Assembly: GCA_000432155.1 (NCBI GenBank)
Contig: FR888508.1
Location: 24,722 to 33,986 of the forward strand
Direction of reading: 5' to 3'
From: Eubacterium sp. CAG:274
GTDB lineage: Bacteria > Bacillota > Clostridia > Lachnospirales > CAG-274
DNA length: 9,265 nucleotides
Shown here: piece by piece, positions 1 through 5,989 of the stretch
How positions within the stretch are numbered: the first letter of the stretch is position 1
Layout: each line of letters begins with the position of its first letter
Program-made: the position numbers and the translations under genes
Notes under the pieces: generated by a model
Seen by the model: only the letters and a program-made list of their open reading frames with translations
What the model was told of the DNA's origin: nothing
Database searches by the model: none

Positions 1-1433
1 CCCTTGGGGTCAAGCCCTGCCATAGGCTCGTCTAATATAAGTATTTCTGGGTTCATAGCTACTACACCGGCAATAGCCACTCGCCTTTTCTGACCACCGG
101 ACAAATCGAAAGGAGATTTTTTATAACAGCTTTCATCTAAGCCTACAAGCTCAATAGCCTGTTTAACTCTCTTTTCAACTTCTTCTTTATCCAAGCCCAT
201 ATTTCTAGGACCAAAGGCAACTTCATCAAATATTGTACTTTCAAAAATCTGATGCTCCGGATACTGGAAAACAAGACCTATTTTTTCTCTGATATGCTTT
301 AAATCCTGCTTGTTTTCAAAAATATCCTTGCCCTTGAAATAAATATTGCCCTCCTCAGCCTTTATAAGACCGTTAAGATGTTCAATAAGTGTAGACTTGC
401 CACTACCTGTGTGACCAATAAGACCTACAAACTCCCCTTTGCCAATGGCTATATTCACATTTTTGAGGGCGGTTCTTTCAAAGGCTGTACCTTTGCCATA
501 GGTGTGGGTAAGATTTTTTACTTCCAATATAGTTTCTGACGGTTTCCAGTTGCTTTTCACTTCTTCCATTGAAAAGTCGCTATTATAGCCATTTTTGTCC
601 GCCAAATCTATAAATTCATTTATGGAAAGTATATCCTTTGGGAAATTTCTACCCATTTTATTAAGGTAATACACCAACTCTGTAACCTGTGGAACATCTA
701 GTCCAAGTTCTTTCATTTTCTCAACCTGTGAAAAAATCTCCTTTGGTGTACCCTCCATTTCCTTTTGACCGTCATTCATAACCACTATTCTGTCGGCAAG
801 GGCAGCCTCCTCCATATAGTGGGTAATAAGCACAACTGTAATACCCTGTGCGTGAAGCTCCAAAATAGTGTCCATTACTTCTTTTCTGCCTAAAGGGTCA
901 AGCATAGCTGTTGGCTCATCAAAAATAATACACTTTGGTGTCATAGCCAATATGCCGGCAATAGCCACTCTCTGTTTCTGACCACCGGAAAGATAATTAG
1001 GAGCTGAATATCTGAATTCCTCCATACTAACTGCGTGCAATGCCTTGTCAACATTTTCGGCAATAGTTTTAGGGTTCATTCCAAGGTTTTCAGGACCAAA
1101 AGCCACATCTTCTTCTACAACTGTAGCTATAATTTGGTTGTCGGGATTTTGGAAAACCATACCTACATTTTGTCGTATGTTCCATATGTTTTCCTGCACT
1201 TTGGTGTCATAACCATTTACAATAAGTACACCGTCTTTGGGACTGTATAAACCGTTTATTAACTTTGCAAATGTGGACTTGCCAGAGCCATTGTGACCTA
1301 AAACAGCCACAAATTTCCCACTATCAATGGTAATATCCAAGCCTTTTAAAGCCTCTATTGACTCATTTTCGTTGGTTTCTTCATTAAATCGACTGTATTC
1401 GTATTTTAATTTTTCACTCTTTATAAATTCCAT
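1..1433 (-). CDS. ecfA: Fused EcfA1-EcfA2 ATPase of an ECF transporter (3' end beyond window)
   Basis: This is the ATP-hydrolysing part of an energy-coupling factor transporter, which works at the membrane with EcfT and substrate-binding S proteins to import vitamins or metals. I read 477 codons without a stop from ATG 1433-1431 to the window edge. The first ABC domain has Walker A GHNGSGKS (46-53), LSGGQ (148-152) and Walker B FDEP (D172, E173). A linker of roughly 50-60 residues, including DVPQVTELVYYL, leads without a stop or frame change into a second domain with GHTGSGKS (340-347), LSGGQ (444-448) and LDEP (D468, E469). In most Firmicutes EcfA1 and EcfA2 are separate adjacent genes; here they are one polypeptide, as in YkoD-type proteins. 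GAGGA lies 5 bases before the ATG; an in-frame ATG at 1445 would contain that site and is less likely. EcfT is probably next, outside the window. The family is clear; the substrate is unknown. Confidence 0.93.
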   Translation of the reverse strand, partial: MEFIKSEKLKYEYSRFNEETNENESIEALKGLDITIDSGKFVAVLGHNGSGKSTFAKLINGLYSPKDGVLIVNGYDTKVQENIWNIRQNVGMVFQNPDNQIIATVVEEDVAFGPENLGMNPKTIAENVDKALHAVSMEEFRYSAPNYLSGGQKQRVAIAGILAMTPKCIIFDEPTAMLDPLGRKEVMDTILELHAQGITVVLITHYMEEAALADRIVVMNDGQKEMEGTPKEIFSQVEKMKELGLDVPQVTELVYYLNKMGRNFPKDILSINEFIDLADKNGYNSDFSMEEVKSNWKPSETILEVKNLTHTYGKGTAFERTALKNVNIAIGKGEFVGLIGHTGSGKSTLIEHLNGLIKAEEGNIYFKGKDIFENKQDLKHIREKIGLVFQYPEHQIFESTIFDEVAFGPRNMGLDKEEVEKRVKQAIELVGLDESCYKKSPFDLSGGQKRRVAIAGVVAMNPEILILDEPMAGLDPK

Positions 1434-1502
1434 TCTATTCCTCATATTACATAACATTTCGGACTTTTATTTATTATTATTACACAAAACATTTCATAGT
1501 AC

Positions 1503-1531
1503 ATTATACCTCAATATACCCTATTATTCAA
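1503..1531 (-). promoter_or_regulatory. Sigma-A promoter of ecfA
   Basis: The minus strand has TTGAAT (1531-1526), a 17-base spacer and a perfect TATAAT (1508-1503). The -10 ends 69 bases before the ecfA start, giving a leader of about 60 bases in which I see no riboswitch. The element closely resembles the promoter of the R-M cassette. Confidence 0.85.
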
Positions 1532-1586
1532 GTGTTTTAAGTATTTACAAAGATAGATGTCTATAAAAATTTATATTAATTTTATT

Positions 1587-1790
1587 GGAAAGTTTTACTC
1601 CATTTTTTCTGGTCAAAAATATTTTGCTTTGCAAAATATGGCTTATGTATAAGCCACCGGACTTCTTTCCGGTTTGCTAAAAATCGTGATTTTTAAGGCA
1701 AAGCCTTAAATCGCTTACTTGTAAGCGAAACTAATGCTTGTAAGAGCATTTTTCTTTGTTTCTTTCTTTTTGCGACAAAAAAAGAAAGAA
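1587..1790 (+). repeat. Intergenic hairpin array, copy 1
   Basis: Most of the gap between the endonuclease and ecfA genes is eight nearly contiguous inverted repeats. Arms on the plus strand are: ATATTTTGC 1619-1627 with 1631-1639; TGGCTTA 1639-1645 with 1650-1656; ACCGGA 1656-1661 with 1668-1673; TAAAAAT 1678-1684 with 1689-1695; TTTAAGGC 1692-1699 with 1703-1710; TCGCTTAC 1711-1718 with 1721-1728; AATGCT 1733-1738 with 1745-1750; and TTCTTTCTTTTT 1760-1771 with 1779-1790. The stems differ from one another, so this is neither a tandem repeat nor CRISPR. A GGAAAGT leader at 1587-1593 and the first three hairpins match the array at 5654-5884 read on its minus strand. I see no coding potential or promoter of its own. 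The seventh hairpin is followed by a T run and could stop plus-strand transcripts. Confidence 0.8.
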
Positions 1791-1797
1791 TATACAT

Positions 1798-1833
1798 AAA
1801 AAAGCATCGACAAAGCAAAACATTCATCGATGC
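1798..1833 (-). terminator. Rho-independent terminator, originally of the VTC/DUF4956 operon
   Basis: On the minus strand GCATCGA (1833-1827) pairs with TCGATGC (1810-1804) across a 16-base loop and is followed by six T residues (1803-1798). It lies just beyond the duplicated 3' end of the DUF4956 gene. It was therefore presumably that operon's terminator before the R-M cassette arrived, and now ends the endonuclease transcript. Confidence 0.8.
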
Positions 1834-1843
1834 AAAATTCTAA

Positions 1844-1897
1844 TTATTTTTCAGATTTTCTAGGATTAAGATATACAGACACAGTCAGATTACCATT
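1844..1897 (-). repeat. Direct repeat copy A: orphan 3' end of the DUF4956 gene
   Basis: This 54-base stretch matches 4100-4153 at 53 of 54 positions; the only difference is base 1874 (T) against 4130 (C). On the minus strand it still encodes the last 17 residues of the DUF4956 protein plus its TAA, and the difference is a silent GTA/GTG valine change. It has no start and is detached from its gene, so it is a remnant. Its upstream edge supplies two bases of the endonuclease stop codon, and the native terminator follows it. Confidence 0.93.
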
Positions 1898-2774
1898 ACT
1901 TACTTTTAGCTTTTTTACCGTATGTATAAATACTTTCTATATTTTCATCACCTAATTTACTTTTCAATCTATCTTCAAATCCCATATAAGTACTAAATCC
2001 AAGCATATATACAGCCATAGCCATAGTTAAATTATCCTCAGAATTACCGTAAATTTCAGCAACATTTCTAAGTTCTTTTATTACAGTATCATTTGGTACC
2101 ATATCGTAACTTTCTTCATTCACAACACTATCTATGACACTAGGCAACATCATACACATTTTACAAAAAGCATCATCATCCCCTGTAACAATAGCATAAA
2201 ACTTATCCATACTTACACGTCTGATTAGCCTATGTTTTTTACTATCTCCATCAATTTTAATTGCCCACTTAATATCCTGAGATTTTTTTGCAATAGCTTC
2301 AACTAACAAACAAGCACAATCATCATTTTCTAAAATTTGACTTTGCATTTTTATATAAGTTTTTGCTGAAGATGCAGAATTCATAGTATTATGCTTATTT
2401 TTCATTTCAACATAAAGTGTATGAACTACATCTCCATCAGGCAATTTTATTCCCTTATCATTTCTATAAATCACATCCCAACCTGTCTTAGGAACCTCGC
2501 ACCCATCAAAATAAGAGAAAATATTTTGATGGAAATACCCTATATCATTATTATTTGATTTATCTCTCTGTCTAAAAATTTCATTGTTTACAATTTCTTC
2601 CCAGCTAGTACGATAAACCGATTTATCAAACAGTAACTTTATAGGGTCTATTAAGTTGCTATTAAATTTTTTCAAATCATATGACTCCAACTTACTGCCA
2701 TATTTCATAATGGTTTCTCGTACATGCTTTTTAAAATTTTCTTCTGATATAAAATCTAAATTCCATTCCATCAT
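1896..2774 (-). CDS. Type II restriction endonuclease, Eco47II/Sau96I-like
   Basis: This protein is predicted to cut double-stranded DNA at the site protected by the adjacent methyltransferase. I assign it to the Eco47II/Sau96I-like family from remembered sequence: the block VEMKNKHNTMNS followed by a KTYIKMQ stretch, then LLVEAIAKKSQDIKW and IRRVSMDKFYAIVTGD, are features I associate with that group. The likely PD-(D/E)xK site is D100 (in GWDV), E123 and K125 (in VEMK). The 292-residue protein looks full length. Family members cut GGNCC or GGWCC, so that is the expected site, inferred not shown. The start ATG overlaps the methyltransferase TGA by four bases (ATGA), so translation is probably coupled and production tied to the methylase; GGGG upstream is a modest ribosome site. 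The stop codon straddles the cassette junction. A second ATG one codon later is possible. Confidence 0.85.
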   Translation of the reverse strand: MMEWNLDFISEENFKKHVRETIMKYGSKLESYDLKKFNSNLIDPIKLLFDKSVYRTSWEEIVNNEIFRQRDKSNNNDIGYFHQNIFSYFDGCEVPKTGWDVIYRNDKGIKLPDGDVVHTLYVEMKNKHNTMNSASSAKTYIKMQSQILENDDCACLLVEAIAKKSQDIKWAIKIDGDSKKHRLIRRVSMDKFYAIVTGDDDAFCKMCMMLPSVIDSVVNEESYDMVPNDTVIKELRNVAEIYGNSEDNLTMAMAVYMLGFSTYMGFEDRLKSKLGDENIESIYTYGKKAKSK

Positions 2775-3934
2775 TCTACACCCCTTAATGATTTATAGAT
2801 TTCTAATGCTATTTCATATGCCAAATTCACAGGTACAGCATTTCCTACCTGTTTGTACTGTGATTGCACACTTCCACAAAATTTCCAATCATCTGGAAAT
2901 GTTTGACATCTTGCATTTTCTCTTACCGTGAAAGGTCTTGTCTCTAACGGATGACATCTTTCTGTTTGTTTTTGAGATGGTGATGTCAATACAGTCAAAG
3001 ATGGTTCATCTAAACTCATACGTCTTAGAATACCTGTTCTGCCACCTTGCATATTCCAACAACTTTTCATATATTCTTTAGCAATTTCTGGGTCTATATC
3101 TTTCCAATAGCCTCCAGGTGGTACTAAATCAAATATTTTACGTTTATTTTCTCCATATAGAACACCTGGTCCCTTTGGACAATCTAACAGAATATCTCTC
3201 AAGACAGGTTTATATTTATGTTCTTTAGGAAAATTAAATACAACCTTGTCAACTAAATCAGTTCTTATTCCAATTATAATTAATCTCTCTCTTTTCTGAG
3301 GTACACCAAAATTCCAAGCATTTAATATTTTTTTCTGAATAGTATACCCAGCTTGTTTAAATATATCAGTTATCGTTTCATATGTTCTCCCTTTATCGTG
3401 TGTTAATAATCCTCTAACATTTTCAAACAAAAACATTTTCGGTTGTAGTTTTTGCAAAAAAGTTGCATAATGATAGAATAAAGTTCCTCTTGCATCTTCT
3501 AAACCTAAACGTTTTCCGGCATATGAAAAAGCTTGACATGGAGCTCCTCCAGATAATAAATCAAGTTGACCTTTCCCAATATTAAAATAATCTTCTAAAT
3601 TCAAACATGAAATATTTGCTATATCTTCATTAATAACATTCCAATTAGGTCTATTTTCCTTTAATGAATCAGAAGCATCTTTATCAATTTCTATTAAACC
3701 TATGGTATCAAAACCTGCTTTTTCAACACCAAGTGCAAGTCCACCAGCTCCAGCAAATAATTCTATAGTTGTATATATTTTTTCATCCTTTTTGACATTT
3801 TCTAATTTAGAGCAAAATGTACCAATCAATTCGTTTGATTCTCCTATCTTGAAACTTGATTCTTTATCCAAATTCATATAACTAATATTTTTATTTACTA
3901 ATGTTTTTTCCATTTTATCATAATAATTTTCCAT
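2771..3934 (-). CDS. DNA (cytosine-5) methyltransferase of the type II R-M system
   Basis: This enzyme transfers a methyl group from S-adenosylmethionine to C5 of cytosine in the recognition site, protecting the host DNA. All core C5 motifs are present in order: ELFAGAGGLALG (motif I, about 58-69), APCQ (motif IV, catalytic C133), ENV (motif VI, 171-173), QKRERL (motif VIII, 213-218), and GNAVP (motif X region, 364-368). The target-recognition region contains GGRTGILRRMSLDEPSLTVL and SPSQKQTERCHP (about 297-329), which I associate with enzymes for GGNCC/GGWCC-like sites. The start at 3934 is chosen because GGAGGA lies six bases before it; an in-frame ATG at 3973 would place that site inside the gene. 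The protein has 387 residues, normal for the family. No controller (C) protein gene is present. Confidence 0.94.
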   Translation of the reverse strand: MENYYDKMEKTLVNKNISYMNLDKESSFKIGESNELIGTFCSKLENVKKDEKIYTTIELFAGAGGLALGVEKAGFDTIGLIEIDKDASDSLKENRPNWNVINEDIANISCLNLEDYFNIGKGQLDLLSGGAPCQAFSYAGKRLGLEDARGTLFYHYATFLQKLQPKMFLFENVRGLLTHDKGRTYETITDIFKQAGYTIQKKILNAWNFGVPQKRERLIIIGIRTDLVDKVVFNFPKEHKYKPVLRDILLDCPKGPGVLYGENKRKIFDLVPPGGYWKDIDPEIAKEYMKSCWNMQGGRTGILRRMSLDEPSLTVLTSPSQKQTERCHPLETRPFTVRENARCQTFPDDWKFCGSVQSQYKQVGNAVPVNLAYEIALEIYKSLRGVE

Positions 3935-3940
3935 GTGACT

Positions 3941-3946
3941 TCCTCC
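3941..3946 (-). promoter_or_regulatory. Ribosome binding site setting the methyltransferase start
   Basis: GGAGGA on the minus strand, six bases before ATG 3934-3932. It decides for the 387-residue protein over the 400-residue alternative that begins at 3973. Confidence 0.85.
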
Positions 3947-3993
3947 ATCTGAGATTATACACATGATATTCACTCACAAAAATCTCATGATAC

Positions 3994-4022
3994 ATTATAC
4001 CTTATTATCCTCCATTATTCAA
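3994..4022 (-). promoter_or_regulatory. Sigma-A promoter of the R-M cassette
   Basis: The minus strand has TTGAAT (4022-4017), a 17-base spacer and TATAAT (3999-3994), about 60 bases before the methyltransferase start. It should drive both genes as one transcript. From the -35 to the ATGA after the -10 it matches the ecfA promoter at 31 of 38 bases. I see no inverted repeat overlapping it that would suggest a controller-protein operator. Confidence 0.85.
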
Positions 4023-4055
4023 GAATTTTAGTATTACATTAACTTACCAAAACGT

Positions 4056-4074
4056 AAAAATACGCCGACGTATT
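4056..4074 (-). terminator. Small terminator brought by the cassette, behind the DUF4956 gene
   Basis: On the minus strand AATACG (4074-4069) and CGTATT (4064-4059) flank a TCGG tetraloop and are followed by TTT. It sits about 25 bases past the DUF4956 stop, so it probably replaces the native terminator now displaced to 1798-1833. An 11-base tandem repeat, CCGACGTATTA at 4065-4075 and 4077-4087, overlaps it and gives alternative pairings. The stem is short and the T run weak, so termination may be partial. Confidence 0.6.
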
Positions 4075-4099
4075 AGCCGACGTATTATATATAATTTAC

Positions 4100-4153
4100 T
4101 TATTTTTCAGATTTTCTAGGATTAAGATACACAGACACAGTCAGATTACCATT
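4100..4153 (-). repeat. Direct repeat copy B: 3' end of the intact DUF4956 gene
   Basis: This is the last 17 codons and stop of the DUF4956 gene, repeated at 1844-1897 with one silent difference. It marks the upstream edge of the R-M insertion. Matching ends exactly at base 4100, the last base of the TAA stop, on the cassette side. Confidence 0.93.
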
Positions 4154-4801
4154 TAAGCATCTCAATTCGTCAATCAATTCCTTTGTCTGAGTATTATCCT
4201 TCATTGCAATATCGTACAGCAACTCAAAAGTAGAGCCTAAGTCCAAAGTACCAATTCTTTCAAGTTCGCTACTTGTAGTATATTTAGCCAAAGTTTCTTC
4301 AAAAACTCCCTCATAGTCAAGAGTTTCAGGAATAAGGACTCTAAGTTTTCTAGTGACAATTTTTCTACTACCGAAGCTAATTTTAGAGAACACCAAAAGA
4401 ATAAAGCAAAGGAAAAGTGTAAATATAGTTGCATACAAATAGCATTGTACACCACAGGCAAGACCGGCTGCAACTGTCGCAAAAATATAGGCTATATTCT
4501 TTGGATTTCCCGGTTCACTTCTAAATCTTACAAGGGCAAAAGCACCACTTACACTAAAGGCTGTAGCAAGGTTTGAGCCTACAAGTAAAATAATTATTGC
4601 TGACACAATAGGCACCATTACCAATGTGTAACAAAAAGTGTGGCTATAGGTTTCAGGTTCAGCAGTTCCAATATATGTAATACTAATTATTACACCTAAT
4701 ATAAATGCAACTAGCATTGTTGTAACTGCAACTGTTGTTGAAATTGATGTAGTTTCCACTACTCCCGAATTAGTCAAATTAGAAATTAAATTATTAAGCA
4801 T
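4100..4801 (-). CDS. DUF4956 membrane protein, partner of the VTC-domain protein
   Basis: This 233-residue protein has about four membrane helices, near 23-46, 56-78, 103-119 and 121-139. The conserved loop GAFALVRFRSEPGNPKN (about 86-102) is characteristic of the DUF4956 family. The last 90 residues are hydrophilic and probably cytosolic. Its molecular function is not established. Genes of this family commonly follow VTC-domain polyphosphate polymerase genes, and here the start overlaps the upstream gene by eight bases, with GGAGG nine bases before the ATG. A role as the membrane anchor or channel for the polymerase is inference, by analogy to yeast VTC, where synthesis is coupled to translocation through attached membrane helices. 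Its 3' end is the target of the R-M insertion, yet the frame is intact because the duplication restored it. Confidence 0.88.
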   Translation of the reverse strand: MLNNLISNLTNSGVVETTSISTTVAVTTMLVAFILGVIISITYIGTAEPETYSHTFCYTLVMVPIVSAIIILLVGSNLATAFSVSGAFALVRFRSEPGNPKNIAYIFATVAAGLACGVQCYLYATIFTLFLCFILLVFSKISFGSRKIVTRKLRVLIPETLDYEGVFEETLAKYTTSSELERIGTLDLGSTFELLYDIAMKDNTQTKELIDELRCLNGNLTVSVYLNPRKSEK

Positions 4802-5543
4802 ACTTTCTTACCTCCACATAGTTTTCTTCTTCATTTTCTGCTATATATTTTTTATACTCTGTACCATATTTTGAAAAACTTGTTTTCTGCAAATCATTTT
4901 CTCTCAAAATCTTCACAAACCACAATGGCATTATTTCAATATACTTTACTTCCATAATATAAGTACCGTCATCAATCAGTTTAGAGCCAAAAATACCGTT
5001 TTCAAGGCCAACATCTTCTCGCCTAGTAATAATATTTTTGTCAAATGTCAATCTAAAACTGCTATCATTACTTCCGAAAAACGCCTGTCTTTCATAGGAT
5101 AAGAACACCTTTGGCTGTGCGTCATAGTATTCAAGAGAATGTTTCAATTCCCTTAACACCTGTGGGTTCATATAGCTTTCCAATTTTGGAATTTCCCTTG
5201 TTTCAGTAAATTCGTAGGCCTCTTTTAATCTTAATGTAGAGCGTCTTTTATTTACAACACCCTTATATTTTTTCTTGACCTCCAAATAGACTTTTGTGTC
5301 CTTATTTGGCACTCCGTAAGAACGAAGTCGAATTTTTTCCTTATAAATAGGTTTCATAAGAGAGGTTCTAATCAAGTTGTTATCCTCTGTGTCGTAATAA
5401 ATATTGCAAATCTGATAAAATTTTCCGTTGCTACTGTATTCATCTGTTTTCATATTGTCGCCAAAGAAGGCAACAATTTTTCTATACTGGTTTTCGTTTA
5501 CAATATATTTTTCTTCTACTCTATTAAAAACTTCAATAGCCAT
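4794..5543 (-). CDS. VTC-domain polyphosphate polymerase
   Basis: Proteins with this domain (the Vtc4 catalytic domain, tunnel fold related to CYTH phosphatases) make polyphosphate chains from nucleotide triphosphate. The sequence shows the expected charged tunnel motifs: EEKY (10-13), IYYDT (48-52), KIRLRSYG (70-77), YLEVKKKYKG (86-95) with NKRR (98-101), ERQAFF (151-156), LTFDKN (165-170), IMEVKY (196-201) and FSKYGTEY (223-230). At 249 residues it is a stand-alone domain without the SPX or membrane parts of the yeast protein. The start at 5543 is preferred because GGAGGTG lies six bases before it; an ATG at 5561 would put that site inside the gene. It is co-transcribed with the DUF4956 gene from the promoter at 5591-5619. 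Activity is inferred from the family; no individual residue is missing that I can identify. Confidence 0.9.
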   Translation of the reverse strand: MAIEVFNRVEEKYIVNENQYRKIVAFFGDNMKTDEYSSNGKFYQICNIYYDTEDNNLIRTSLMKPIYKEKIRLRSYGVPNKDTKVYLEVKKKYKGVVNKRRSTLRLKEAYEFTETREIPKLESYMNPQVLRELKHSLEYYDAQPKVFLSYERQAFFGSNDSSFRLTFDKNIITRREDVGLENGIFGSKLIDDGTYIMEVKYIEIMPLWFVKILRENDLQKTSFSKYGTEYKKYIAENEEENYVEVRKYA

Positions 5544-5549
5544 AGTAAA

Positions 5550-5556
5550 CACCTCC
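5550..5556 (-). promoter_or_regulatory. Ribosome binding site setting the VTC gene start
   Basis: GGAGGTG on the minus strand, six bases before ATG 5543-5541, favouring the 249-residue protein beginning MAIEVF over a start 18 bases upstream. Confidence 0.85.
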
Positions 5557-5590
5557 GTCAAAATAATTCTGTTGTTTGATTACAAGAGCT

Positions 5591-5619
5591 ATTATAAAGG
5601 GAGAAGATTAGTGTTTCAC
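5591..5619 (-). promoter_or_regulatory. Sigma-A promoter of the VTC/DUF4956 operon
   Basis: The minus strand has TATAAT (5596-5591) preceded after 17 bases by GTGAAA (5619-5614), a four-of-six match to the -35 consensus. The start codon is about 48 bases beyond the -10. The weak -35 and the inverted repeat covering it suggest a regulated promoter. Confidence 0.65.
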
Positions 5620-5621
5620 TA
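5609..5621. promoter_or_regulatory. Inverted repeat over the -35 of the VTC promoter; possible operator
   Basis: TAGTG and CACTA form a perfect 5-base inverted repeat around TTT, entirely covering the GTGAAA -35 box. The position suits a repressor or activator site, but it is short and no matching regulator gene is in the window. Chance occurrence is possible. Confidence 0.35.
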
Positions 5622-5653
5622 TACAAACGATTAAAATTTAATTAGAGAATAAA

Positions 5654-5679
5654 TAAAAGAAATGCCTGCATTTCTTTTA
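5654..5679 (-). terminator. Last hairpin of array copy 2; possible terminator
   Basis: A 12-base perfect inverted repeat with a two-base centre, TAAAAGAAATGC (5654-5665) against 5668-5679. On the minus strand it runs into a T-rich stretch, so it could stop any read-through from ppk1 just before the VTC promoter. The T tract is interrupted by A, making it a weak candidate. Confidence 0.4.
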
Positions 5680-5689
5680 AAAGGTCTGT

Positions 5690-5750
5690 GGAAGGGACCA
5701 GCCGTGAAAAATATGGCACTAAAAACCAGTACCATATTTTTGTCCCCTCC
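5690..5750 (-). other. Long two-part hairpin, candidate structured RNA
   Basis: The inner stem pairs AAAAATATGG (5707-5716) with CCATATTTTT (5732-5741), plus ACT/AGT (5718-5720 with 5728-5730). The outer stem pairs 5690-5698 with 5742-5750, with an eight-base bulge at 5699-5706. On the plus strand the imperfect positions 5693/5747 and 5717/5731 are A-C and C-A mismatches; on the minus strand both become G-U pairs. That favours a minus-strand RNA, in the direction of ppk1 read-through. No known RNA family is recognised. Confidence 0.45.
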
Positions 5751-5943
5751 TCACTCGGGCAAAGCTCGAGTTCCGGAATTAATTTAAGAAAACCAAGGTT
5801 TTCTTAACAATGATGAATCGGAAAGATTAATCCGATAGCTTGTTTGCAAGCTACATTTTGCAAAGCAAAATGTTCTGACTTTCCTTTAATAATGAGTAGT
5901 ACAAAAATTATAAAAACAGTTTACATAATCCACACAACAGAAA

Positions 5944-5985
5944 AATCCCCCAGCAAGCCTAAGCACAGTCAGTTACGGGGCTTTT
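5944..5985 (-). terminator. Probable terminator after ppk1
   Basis: Just past the ppk1 stop, CCCC (minus 5980-5977) pairs with GGGG (5950-5947), followed by ATTTTT. The flanking A and T runs make it usable from either strand. The stem is only four to five pairs with a 26-base loop, so the call rests mainly on position and the T run. Confidence 0.5.
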
Positions 5986-5989
5986 GTTG

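Larger units (their letters stand above)
1844..4099 (-). mobile_element. R-M cassette inserted with a 54-bp target duplication
   Basis: This 2,256-base unit is one repeat copy plus 2,202 unique bases (1898-4099) holding a promoter, methyltransferase, endonuclease and a small terminator. Removing it would join the DUF4956 gene to its native terminator with no other change, so the empty site is easy to reconstruct. There is no integrase, transposase, or terminal inverted repeat pair that I can see. Insertion of R-M units with long target duplications is a published pattern in bacterial genome comparisons. An alternative is integration into a gene 3' end by an integrase acting in trans. The two identical flanks could also allow precise loss by homologous recombination. 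Confidence 0.82.
5654..5884 (-). repeat. Intergenic hairpin array, copy 2
   Basis: This array fills the gap between ppk1 and the VTC promoter. Inverted-repeat arms by plus coordinates are: 5654-5665 with 5668-5679; 5690-5698 with 5742-5750 enclosing 5707-5716 with 5732-5741; ACTCGGGC 5753-5760 with 5764-5771; palindrome TTCCGGAA 5771-5778; TTAAGAAAACC 5784-5794 with 5797-5807; ATCGGA 5817-5822 with 5831-5836; TAGCTTG 5836-5842 with 5847-5853; and ACATTTTGC 5853-5861 with 5865-5873. Read on the minus strand it starts with GGAAAGT (5884-5878), then the same three hairpins in the same order as copy 1. Stem lengths are equal and several base pairs differ on both arms. It has no coding potential. 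Whether it acts as RNA or DNA is unknown. Confidence 0.8.

Noticed and set aside
1434..1502. Riboswitch in the ecfA leader
   Set aside because: Vitamin transporter genes often have one, but this leader is about 60 bases, AT-rich and without a recognisable aptamer or terminator.
1035..1566. Two plus-strand open frames opposite ecfA and its promoter
   Set aside because: They are antisense to a strongly conserved ABC ATPase and to the promoter, have no ribosome site I could find, and encode low-complexity hydrophobic sequence.
1619..1790. CRISPR array
   Set aside because: The repeated units are hairpins of differing sequence, with no constant repeat, no spacers of even length and no cas genes.
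1844..4153. Integrase-type att sites of an integrative element
   Set aside because: The repeats at a gene 3' end look like attL and attR, but the interval holds only the two R-M genes and no recombinase. Kept only as an alternative involving a trans-acting integrase.
4237..4482. Minus-strand open frame of 81 codons inside the DUF4956 gene
   Set aside because: It is another frame of a clearly coding membrane protein gene and resembles nothing known.
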